Below, one piece after another: positions 42,801-55,000 of a stretch of 64,000 nucleotides of DNA. Each line of letters starts with the position of its first letter. The stretch's first letter is position 1. The stretch comes from Conchocele bisecta (lineage: Eukaryota > Mollusca > Bivalvia > Lucinida > Thyasiridae). The stretch covers positions 120,047,078 to 120,111,077 of the forward strand of contig CM055265.1 of NCBI GenBank assembly GCA_029237695.1, read 5' to 3'. The notes under the pieces were generated by a model, which was given only the letters and a program-made list of their open reading frames with translations, was not told the DNA's origin and searched no databases. A program made the position numbers and the translations under genes.

Positions 42801-43006
42801 GTCGTTTCGAAGGCCCAAGGGGCCTGAGGTATATAGGGGGTCCGGGTCCGGCGGCATGCCCCCCCCCCTCCCCCCCGAAAATATAAATATAGGTGGGTGG
42901 TCTGAAATGCAATTTCCTGCATTCTCCGCAACAGCCGAGATTCTAACTATGACCTTCCATACCCGATTTTTTTTTTGTTTCTGAAAAATTTGACCTCGAG
43001 GCTGGG

Positions 43007-43040
<34 letters not shown>

Positions 43041-46000
43041 GGGGGGGGGGGGGGGGGGGGGGGGGTGGGGGAGGTCGTCCGACCGCTCCGACACCCCCCC
43101 CCCCCCACCCCCAGGATACGGGCCTGCATAATGACTTGAACAAACGTATTTCCAAAACGGAAGGCGACATTGTGAAAAGGCCGAAGCGAAACGCGACATC
43201 GCGGTCTCGAAAATGCGAGATAGCCAGGCGAAAACGCGAGAATGAATACAATAGAATCTCACGTTTTCGCCTCGCGATTTGGTCTCGCGTTTTCACGATC
43301 TTGTGTATAGGTCTACGATGCGATGCAGTAGCCTAACCAATAACACGTATCGAAATATGTTTTTTTTTGCTCAATAAACGTGTATTGGCAGGCAGCACAT
43401 TAGAATCGTCTCCTAAGACGAGTATCATTTTTTGTCAAATTATGTTTTTGTTGTCAAGAAATATAGATGTTTGTCCACATGCGTTCTATTTCTTAATAAA
43501 AACGTAAACATGTTTTTGCAGCACATGATAATCGTCTCCTAAGACAATGTTTATGTGTCCTATTAGGGACATGTGACAACCTCGCGTTTTCGAGCTTTGG
43601 AGACGAAAACGAGAAATTCTATCATATTCAATCTCGCGTTTTGCAAACACGCCGCACATGCACATGATGCATGAGCAAAACTAATCCGAATATTTAAAAA
43701 GCGAAAGGCGAGATCGCGAAAACGCTGAGACGATTCACATTATTTTAGGAAACGATTTTTATGTTTTATTATTGTCGATAAATGTGTTTTGAGTATGCAC
43801 TTGTCACAACGTTATGTCCGCGATCGCACAGTGACAAAAGACCACACGAATAAATATGTACTATATAATGTTTATTATTATAGATATTTAATATAATATG
43901 TATATGTGCCAAGTGCTCAATTGTATTATATTTAACAACTATGATAATAGTTTTTGTTTTGGGACAGTTTCGTATAAGAAATACGAGGACAAGTCACTTT
44001 TTCAAAATTACTTGCCCTGAAAATTATATTTTCCGGGACAAGGCCGGGCAAGTCACTTTTGTCAAGTCACTTTTGTCAAGTCACTTGTCCGGGACAAGTG
44101 GCTAAAAAATCAATTTGTACAGCCCTGCAGTGGGACAGCAAAAGTTGTTATGTTACACTGAAAGGAAACAGATGTTACAAGACGACATTTACCACAACGT
44201 TAAGTTTATGACCATGACCTTGGGGTAAGTTGTGGGTCATGGATTTGCTATAGCATGATAGAGTATCATCAGATGAATGCATGTATGAAATATCAAGGCG
44301 TTCCATGAAAGGAAACAGAAGTTATAAGACATGTACCCCAACGTTAAGTTTGTGGACGCCGACGACGCCGCCGGGGGGTATGCCACAAGCTCTTCTGCAC
44401 TTCGTGCAGGCGAGCTAAAAATGGTTCTACACAGCAATTTCATGGATAAATTGAGATGTTTACTCTGGATCGCCAGTTCTTCTTACATTGCCCGGTTTCA
44501 GTAGTTTCCTTCCTTTTTTGTCCCAAGTTTAAACTTAATGATGTATTAACAGTGAGCATGCGAGGGGTTCATGTATCATATGTGATACTTCAGCGTATAT
44601 GTTGATTATGCATAGTAAAAAATAGCAAGGTTGTCCTGAAACGGTTTTGGTCCGAGCTTGCTAGCGTCCGAATCGCTAAAATACTATAAATTACTGATTG
44701 AGGCCTCGGTAGGTTGTAATGAAATTGAAAATAAAAAAGAACCAAACAAGTACCACTTATATTTTCAATGCATTTTAAATCTTAATTACATACTTGTAAT
44801 GTTATTAAATGTAGTTTTTAAAATTTATATATAGAACTTTAATAATTATTTTATTTTAAAGTAGAATAATAGATAAATTAATGTAATTTTACACCAAATT
44901 AAGCAATCATCAACGCATTATAATTTGAAGAGTTGCTCGTGCAATCATTTGTATTATAAGAACACCAGTGTTCTGCCAAGAAATTGGAGACATGGGGCCA
45001 ATGACCCCATGGGTAAAAAAAAGTGGGGACATTTTCAAAAATGATGGGGTCACACATGGTATTTTGAAGAAAAACACTGCTTCGAACTATTAAATATCAG
45101 CAATTAAAGTAATTAATAGTTTGAAATAGTGTTTTGCTGAGCCCGACAATGGACTTGCAGTAATTAATTCATGTAAATTTTCAGCATGCTGTGATTGTGA
45201 AAAAAACATGGAAATAAACATTAAAACATGATCATGATGTATTTGTAGTTCTTTATCATTCCATCGGCTCCCAATCTTGTAGCATCTGATGCGTCATCAT
45301 CTGATGTCTTAGCTTTTTTGGTTTTCGGCTCAAAGAAATTGAGAATAGTTCGTGATGTCTTCTTGGCAGACGAATCTATGTTTAGTCATTCATTATTAAG
45401 TTGATGACAATACGCGCATTTCAAACGGCTCAAACCAAAATAGTTCGCTTTATACTTGTAAATATACCATCCAATTAAAACCGTCGATAGATGTATAGCT
45501 AAGCGCTGTTGCTATGCGAATTTTACATTTCTGGTACATTTCATGAGCGCCCCTAACACAGTTCGGACTTAATTTCGCAACCCGCAAACTCGGACAGAAT
45601 ATTTAATGCGCCCGTTGGCCCATCGGTAATTTTTTTCTTGCGCCATTGACGATTTTTCCGTCCTTGGCAGAACACTGGAACACACATCAAAATCAGCATA
45701 AACAACAACAACAATGCAATGGATGTAAACAAAGTGTTTGACATTGTGAAATTAAAGTACAAATTTCCATTCTGTACTCTAATATATTTACAGAAAATGT
45801 AATATAACTAGAAATGGACGCTTGTCGAAAAGCGCATGTGTATCCCCCTCCCCAGATACACAAGTAGTTTGAAAAAAGGGTGTTCGAGTTATGCTCCGGA
45901 GACAAAATCAGTGACGGAAAAAACAAAGGGAGATAACTAAAAAATTAGTGATGCAAGAGTTGTCATTCTTGCGTGACACACCTTTAGGGTCGTGGTCTAT

Positions 46001-49000
46001 GCATGTGTGAAGTTTCATGAAAATATTCCAAAGGGTGTTCGAGTTATGCTCCGGACACGAAATCAGTGCACGAAACAACAAAGGGAGATACAATGTAACT
46101 AAGAAATTAACGACGCAAGAGTTGTCATTCTTACGTGCGACACACCTTTGGGTCGTCTTCTATGCATGTGTGCAGTTTAATAAACTAGAAAATGTGTTCA
46201 TAGAACACGGATGTCCCACATATCGCTTTGATAATAAATGAGGCCAAATTCCAAGTCAAAATTTTCTTTTACCTGAGCGTTAAAGTTTTTGAAGCACCAA
46301 GTATGTGACCTTGACCCTGGACTTGGCGGGGGCAGGACGAACGTGGATTTGGCACAGGGTGGTAGAGGACCATTAGAGCAACGCGTATATGAAATATGAA
46401 GTTGATCCGTGAATGGAAAGAAAAATTATACGATATTTACCTGAGCGTTAAAAGTTTTTGAAGCACCAAGTATGTGACCTTGACTCTGGGCTTGGCGGGT
46501 GTCGCGTGACACGTGCATTCTTGTACATTCTGGATTCCGTATAATTGTATATTTGTGATGTGTGGTACTGTGTTGTATTGTTGTGCGTACTATTGATTTC
46601 ACATACCTGTGATTCCACATACCTGTGATTTCACACACCTGTGATTTTTTACATACCTGTGATTTAGCATGTACATTTGCCATGTACAATGTGCATGTAA
46701 TAACGGAGCTTATGTTGTATTGGTGGAAATACGTTTATGCGTGTCCTTTTTTGCGGATTTAAATACACGTCCATTTTATGAGCAATGTTTTACTCATGTC
46801 ACGCCATATTTGCCACAGACTATGCATGTGTGTGGTAGAGAACTCGTTGACTGCGTGTGCTGGTTTCGCTCGGGAAAAGACCCCTTTTAGTATTACGGAT
46901 GTCCACTATCCGTGCCAGCCGAGTTTGTCCGCGAGTTTGTCCGCGTGTCAGTTGTTCACCAGATAAGGGACCTTCTGTAGGTGAAGCCAGTATATAGCGC
47001 AGACCATACCATGGTCTGCCCTGTTATGTATGCGACGGGTTGGTGTTTCAGCATAGCCTGGTACTGGCCAACACGGATATATCAGATCCCATACTGGTGA
47101 TGCTTTGTGTCGTGATATTTCCGTAAATGACCACGATATTTGAGTTTAGTATGTGCTACACTCTCATTTGAGTGTATATCCGTAGGACCGATATGGAGGG
47201 GTTTGGCGGGGCCAAAAAGCGACCTTCGCATTGTCGAGACCAGTCGAGTAGATTTCGGATTATGATATCTGGGTCTATAGTGTGCAGATTTATGGTAGTG
47301 TGGGATATACCATGTTGGATGGTATTTATTCTGCGAGGGCTGTATACTAGTTTGGTTGAATTTATGGCGTGGGAACATATATTTATGCCAAATATAACCC
47401 ACGGGTGAAATGGCAAAAGCCATGGTTTTGTAATATTTATGTGAGATGTCGAACGAGGGGTAGGCATATTCATTATTCCGTGCATGGTTTTACTGGTGCA
47501 TATATAAGCGATGTCTCGCTATGTGTTGGTGGGACACATATTTTCTGGTAACAGAAGACTAGTACTGTATTCACCAGTGACACGGAGGATTTTGGTATGT
47601 ACCTACAACATTTTATTTCAGCTGTGATTTGCCGTTGTTCGATTCCCGTTTTAGTCCGTTGTGCATCCTGTCTGTCTGTCTGTCTGTGCGTACTCGTCCA
47701 GTAATTGGAGACTCATTTCATTTTTGTAGCCTCTTGAGATCGCTCCAGCGGGCAACATTGGACGTTTTGGTCCACTCGTTGAGGGCAGACCCCAGTCAGT
47801 GCAGAGTACAAGGTCGTCCGAGTGTCCGTACGTCAACCTGGCGCAGTGTGTGTAGCAGCTCCGGGTACAGGCCTGTATAGAGCAGTGTGTGATAGCTACA
47901 TCGCGTTCAGCAGACAGTCACAGCCATAGTTTAGTGAAGTGAAACGCCATACACACATATCATATCATTATACTACCACCGAGTTGAATGTCACGTCACC
48001 TAAGTGAAACTTTTCCCGGCGTCTTAGCCATCGTGATAATCGCCATTTTGTATTATATCGGAACTTTACATCCGGACTACCACTTCCGGTATTACAACCC
48101 ATTGATTCACCATGGATACTTTACATCCGGTCTACCACATCCGGGTTGCTACAGTCGAGTGATACCATAGGAACTTTACATCTGGTCCACCATTTCCGGA
48201 AATAATACTACCTGTGGAACTTTACTTCCGGTACCAGCTTCCGGAACATTATCGTTATTGACTATCATGTGATGTAACCACATCCGGCTTTGACTTTGAC
48301 ATTCATACTTTGGAAATATATTGCATAGGCAATACATATGTATACTTTGATAGTGTATGGTAATACTCCTATCATGGCATATCATGGCTAAAGGATTGTA
48401 GTAAGACTACATATAGTTTATGGATTAATCCACTTGAAGTTGGATTATAGCCATATTGTTGACTAGACCTCATACTGCGGGTGAGGTAGACCTTGGGACC
48501 TTGATACTCAGAGGTTACCACTATCTATTGAGATACGCCAGCACTGGGGTAGCGCAGATGATTGTCATTTGTCCTCCAATGTTCGTTATGCCATGTTATA
48601 CTTGTATGTTATTTCACTTTGATTAGCGATCATCAAAGTACTTGTGCATTCATACTATTGTCCACTACGGGACCATTGAGATACCACATACTGAGTTTAT
48701 TCGTCTATAGCTTTTAAGTTGCGTTAAAGTATAACAGTCGATTGGCTTACAACCTTGTAATTGAATGGTATCATGCACAGTACAGTGATGTTCACATATC
48801 AATGTATATTGTATTCCTGTGTGTTCCCCATGTAATATAGTGTACATTATAAGTGATTAAGTGACTACGTGTACTTATCTACTCTGGCCTATCCCTTGCA
48901 CTTCAACTGCATTGTTACCACTTTTCGTTCATCAGATCAAGCTATATTGGCCATAACGTCATAACAATTGAAGTATACTTGGTTCATATGATAATAGGGG

Positions 49001-52000
49001 AGACAATTTGTCTCGATCATTCCTGACCTTGGTAATGACCTTGACAGCGGGGGCAGGACGAACGTGGATTTGGCACATGACAGTAGAGGACCATTAGAGC
49101 AATGCGTATATGAAGTATGAAGCTGATCCGTGAAAGGAAACAGAAATTATAAAATATTTACCCGAGCGGTAAAGTTTTTGAAGCACCAAGTATGTGACCT
49201 TCACCCTAGGCTTGGTAGGGGCAGGACGAACGTGGATTTGGCACAGGGCGGTAGAGGACCATTAGAGCAATGCGTATATGAAATATGAAGCTGATCCGTG
49301 AAAGAAAACAGAAATTATAAGATATTTACCCGAGCGTTAAAAGTTTTTGAAGCACTAAGTATGTGACCACCCTGGGCATGGCGGGGGCAGGACGAACGTG
49401 GATTTGGCACAGGACGGTAGAGGACCATTAGAGCAGTGTGTATATGATAAAGCAGGCGCGACAAAAACCGGACGACAACGACGGAAAAAGCGCCGACTAT
49501 AGTCGCGCCTCTGCTAAAGCAGGCGCAACAAAAATGGTTATCTAAATTATCAGGAGTGTACAGTAAACAATTTTCCATCATTTCCTATGTCAGTCATAAA
49601 TGACAATAATATCACAAGGCTAATAATCATAATGCAAGATGCTTTCAGATCACGTTTAATTTTTTCAGTTGTGGTACATGCTATTTTATCATATTCATTT
49701 TGGTGCACACTACAGGCGAGCTTTATACCAACAATTATACAATTATAATTTATAACAATCTACAAACTGTAGCATATTATTCTGAGCATTTTTATAATCA
49801 ACAGAACAATAAATTCTACTAAAAACACAGAGTTTATATCTACATCTGTGTAATGAAATATAATTCTGTGTTAGTTTTTTATTGTTTTTCATATAAGACC
49901 CCCCAGTATAATGAGAAGCTCTATTCTGGTAATTTGACAGCTACCAATCTGTGGTTACATGACCTCGACTTCTCAAAATGGCTAACGAATCCAGTGATGC
50001 AGACTGACAGAACCATGCTTTGTAAATCTTTTTGAATAATGATGTTTACGAGTGGACAAAAGTGGGAATAGCTGAAATACAACATTTTGAAGGTATTCTA
50101 ACAAATTTAATTAAAACCTTACATGACCAATGATGGCGATGTGGAACATTTTTCTACATTTGACAGATAGGCGTCTTCTACAAAAATGTTCGGGAAACTG
50201 ACCGTGGTTAGTGACAAATGCGGTTTACAAAAATTCCGGGTGGCACGATTTACCCAAATCTTCATATAATTACTATATGTGTTAATAAATAAAGCTATAC
50301 ACATCATAATAACGATGTTTGGACTGTACTGACATAATATATGTCATTAATTTGCTCATACCAGGGCCCATTTTAATGTTTTTTATGCAAAATGGAAATA
50401 TTTGTATATGAAATAAAGTGAGGGTACCGCGATCAACTTATAATCCACTTTATAATGGCTAAACAGTAAACATGCTAAATGGGAATGATGATTTTTAATT
50501 GAAATACAAATAAAAAAACTGTAGAACCTCTATAATGTTGACATCCAAGGAGACAGTGTGAAGGTGTCGACCGTATACTGGCCGTTGTTGCCCGCCAGGA
50601 CGTGTAGCCATCTTGTACATCATCACTTGTTGAGGCTATACCTCAAGGAAAATTTGCAATCAGTCTGATGAGAGTCTACACTGTTTTCCATCATGTACAT
50701 AATCACTGTATACCGTATACAAGCAAGTCGCGTGTCGCCCGCCAGAACGTGTAGCCATATTATAACAATCACTTGTTGAGGCTATACCTTCTAGGGGAAA
50801 TTTGCACAGTCTGATCAGGGTCTACCCGGTTCCCCATTTTGTGCATAACCACTTGTTGAGGCTATACCTGTAGGGGAAATTCACAATCTAATCAGGATCT
50901 ACACAATTTCCCATATTGTACATAATCGACTCTATATAACGATCGAGCTACCCCACTAAAATACACTGTGTTCTGGTCAATACAATATAATATTGGACTT
51001 GATCTACATATAGAGCTGTGACAAACATTCAAGCTATTTGACAAGATATACAAACCATACACAAATTTAAAAATATATATATTGCGTGCATATTAAGGTT
51101 CATTTTCATCAATGTTCTTAATACAATTAAGATCGTTTGTTATTGTAGATGAATATTAAGAACATTTATATTGCTTTTTTTCTACACACACATAATATAT
51201 ATGTGTGTAGAAAAAAAGCAATATAAATGTTCTTAATATTCATCTACATCTATGTAGAAAAAAAGCCTTTCTGTGTGAGTTTTGAAATGTATCTCCGTAA
51301 CACAGACGCCTGGTTGTGACAACAGGGCATGCTTGTCGTTGTGGACACATTGCTAATCGTCTTTTTTTTGTCGACCTGGTGCACAACTGTGCTCCTGGTA
51401 TGCTATTTTGTCTCCACCACAGATGCTTATGTGCTGGAATACCGTCATAGACCTCAGGGGTTGAAGTTTCACTCACCCAGCTCGCTATGGCGAGTGCTTC
51501 TTGTGGCGGTCGAGTACTTTCTACAGGCACTCGCCCAGTTTGGCAAGTGAAAGATTTGGTCAGGATTTTTTTTTCTGAAGAAATTACCCATTAATTCCAT
51601 CGATAACGGCCAACAAATGATATTAATTCACGGTCCATATCGGGCAAGTTTAATTTACGGATAATTTGTCGGCTGTACGCGGCCGGGCTAACACATATGA
51701 CTGCGAGTATAGACTAGTGTATACGCGGCCACATACAGTACACTCAAGAGTGCTTTGTGCCTTTTCCACTCTCTCACGATGGGAGGAATTTTCTCAGAGT
51801 GGGAAAATCACGGTGGGAGTTATGTGCCTCCCACGGTGACCATATATTTTACCTGTATTACCACCGCGGACGGAGACCAAGCTGGACGAACTTCCAATAG
51901 CCATAAAACGGCCACGGTGTTCCCCCGTGATACGACCCCACGTTCCACCGGGATGCCAGGCTGGCTTACCTGTACAGTCATAGCGTAGTACCCAAACATT

Positions 52001-55000
52001 TACACTTATTCTGACTTACGTTTGTGTTTTTTTATTCATTTTTTTTATAAATATATACATTTTTCCTTTCAAACAAACATATTTCTTAACAAGAACAAAA
52101 CATGAGAATCGTCTCCTAAACACATGAGAATCATCTCGCGCTTTGGCATCGCGAAATCGCCTTCCGCTGAAGCTTTTGTAAATACAGTGTTTGCTCATGG
52201 TGTGTAAAACGGATACGTCTTGAAATTTCGCTTTGCGCATGCATGCAAGTAAAACGCAATTCTAACGCGAGGCGAGAGCGCGAAAATGCACGACTGAATA
52301 TAATATAATGTCCCATTTTCACCTCGCGATCTCACTTTGCGTTTTCGCGATCTGGCGCATGGATCGACATCGCGAAAACGCGAGAATGTAACTGGCCCTA
52401 ACAGGACACTGTAGTACCATAATCGCCTTAGGAAACGATAATCATGTGCTGTAAAACATTATTTTAATTAAGAAATAGAAGAAATGTGGATATTGGGGAA
52501 TATGTCAGATACATATGAAAGGGTTTTCGCGATCTCGTGTAGAGGTCGAGTAAATGCGAGTTACACGACACTAACAGAACACCATTATAATTCTCGTGTT
52601 TTAGGAGGCAATTCTCATGTTTTGTCAAAAAAATAATATTATTTTTTCTAATAAACATATTTTGGCAGCATATGAGAATCGTCTCCTAAAACGATTTATG
52701 TGTCCCGTTAGGGACATGTTACGATCTACTGATGGTGAACACGTGTTGGTCTTTGCTAGTCACATATGCAATAAGCCCGGTTTTGTCCGATCACGTCATA
52801 CATCATCATATGCACGTGCGGTGACCTACTGGGGCGTGTGTCGTGTTGGAAAGTGAGACATCAAAGGTTACAAAATGACATCTAAAGGTTAAGTTGTGTC
52901 GAAACACGCCGACACAAGAGCAGCACATTTACGATCAATTACTCTACACATATTTATTAATGGAATGGAACTTATCTCTCTTATAGCATAGCGGTTTTCA
53001 CCACGTTTGATAAAAATATTTCTTCCATTTTATTGGTCGGAGAGAAGGTGTAGAATCTCAAAAAAAGGTAATGGAATCTTTATTTACTCAATAAATATGT
53101 ACATGGCAGCACATCAGAATCGTTTCATGTTTTGTCAAACCATGTTTTTATTGTCAGAAATATTGATGTTTGTCCACATTTGTTCCATTTCTTAATAAAA
53201 ACGATTTGTACATATGTTAGGGTGTTCAGTTGAGTCAGTTTTACGTGAAATTATCGATAATTTAGCGATTATTCGCTTCTTTTTAAACTGTAAAAACGTT
53301 ATGAATTAAAAAAAAAAATTAATAATTTTTAACCAGAATTATAATTTAAACATTATTTATTTGATTTATATAAAAAATATTATAATTACGTTCTATAAAA
53401 TGACTTAAATCGCTGACTACTATGTACTGAAAATATAATTTCATATATCGTAGACTAAGTTACTAATTATATAACTGCATACCCCCCCCCCCCCCCCCTC
53501 CAACAGAGAAGCAGAAAATGCTGCGCATGTTCATAGTCGTGGTGGGGATATTCTGGCCGCTTCACCTATGTGATGTAGTCATATTTAGATGTAGTTGGGC
53601 AGGTCTATCCATTGGTATGTCTTCCGGCTTATGTTTCCATTTTGCTCTATGCCAGTCAACACTCGATGATCCATTCCGTGGCAGTACTTTGCCTGGGGAC
53701 GTGGGGTGTCCCTGCACTGCCGAGCGTAATAAAAGATAAAGCCGTACCACCGCACGTCCCTGGTAAACGCCCCGCTATTCGCATGGCTGGTGTGAGGTTT
53801 AAAAACCTCTTACAGTCTTTACATTGATGCGTGCAAGTGCAGTAATCATTTATTAGCTACTATAGTTATACGTAACATAGTTATATATAGTTTTCATCCG
53901 TCCGCAAGATTAAAGTTTTCGGGTACCCATTATCTCTGCAGCCGTAAGTCGGATGGACTTCAAACTTCCAGCGTATACTTCTTTATCATCATCCATATTT
54001 TCATTCTATACCACTCATGCGGCCTTCTTGCCCAAGGTCAAATTACTTAGAAATTTACTTTTCGTCAGTTCATCATTCCGCAACACTTTTGGGCGACCTT
54101 TTGCGATTAATGTGATTTTTCAATATTCTCTGGTCATTAATAACAGAAAATATTTTGATATTCTCTTTTATTACACTCTTGCGACTTATTTGCATGGGTT
54201 TCGCTGCGAGAGAAAACCTGTAATCAACTCCTTACAAATAATACACCGTGAAGAGAACACCCGTCATTGGACCCTCTTTTAATTCAAAATAAAGTTAATT
54301 GAAAATTTGGAGTCTCGACTAATGTACAATGTTAATAGGATTGAACACATTCCAAACATGCACTAAAATATTTCTACTTCTTAGAAACAGCTGCGTAATT
54401 TGGATTTCAAAAAGTTTAGATGATGTCACGTTTGACGTCATACAACGTGACGTCACAACGCGGGAAACATGTCACTGTGTAACTATTCATACGCACAGCA
54501 CGATTATTTTGCTTACACTCTCAAAAAAATATGCATATATATCCGCCGTGAAGTTTAATAAATAGGACATTCCTTTGTACATGTTTAAATAGCGGAAATA
54601 ATACAGTCCGTCGGCTTCCGTGCAAGCAACTCGTTCGCTACGCTCACTCTTTGCTTACGCGGAAGCCGACGCACACTCATATATTATTTCCCGCTATTCA
54701 AAATGTACGATGGAATATCCTCTATGTCGTTTACAGAAAATATTTTTTTGAAGATCTATTTCATGAAAATCGCAGTTGTCTTGAGGTAGAAAATTACACG
54801 GCTGTTCTCATACATGTATGTGCATTTGCTTACATATTTGTTACTATGTTAATGGTATACATTATTTGTTACAGAATGAATATAATACTACATGTAGTTT
54901 AATGTAACTAATATTTCAATTATGTTGCGACATAATTATGTCAGGTCCGTAGCGGTGGAAAAAATAATGCCATGGCGGACAATTGATGGGTGGGGGGGGT

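Noticed and set aside
42729..43262. 177-aa proline-rich ORF on the minus strand
   Set aside because: The proline and glycine runs come from the poly-G tract of a repeat. No conserved domain is present.
47082..47485. Overlapping 109- and 113-aa ORFs on the minus strand
   Set aside because: They lie within the candidate LTR, show no gag, protease or polymerase motif and have unlike composition.
51240..51550. Opposed 96- and 73-aa ORFs next to the hairpin
   Set aside because: No recognisable domain, and neither shows exon borders or homology that I can see.
53518..53827. 73-aa ORF with a hydrophobic N-terminus
   Set aside because: Overlapping ORFs on both strands, no motif, and adjacent to a poly-C run. 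A signal peptide alone is not enough support.
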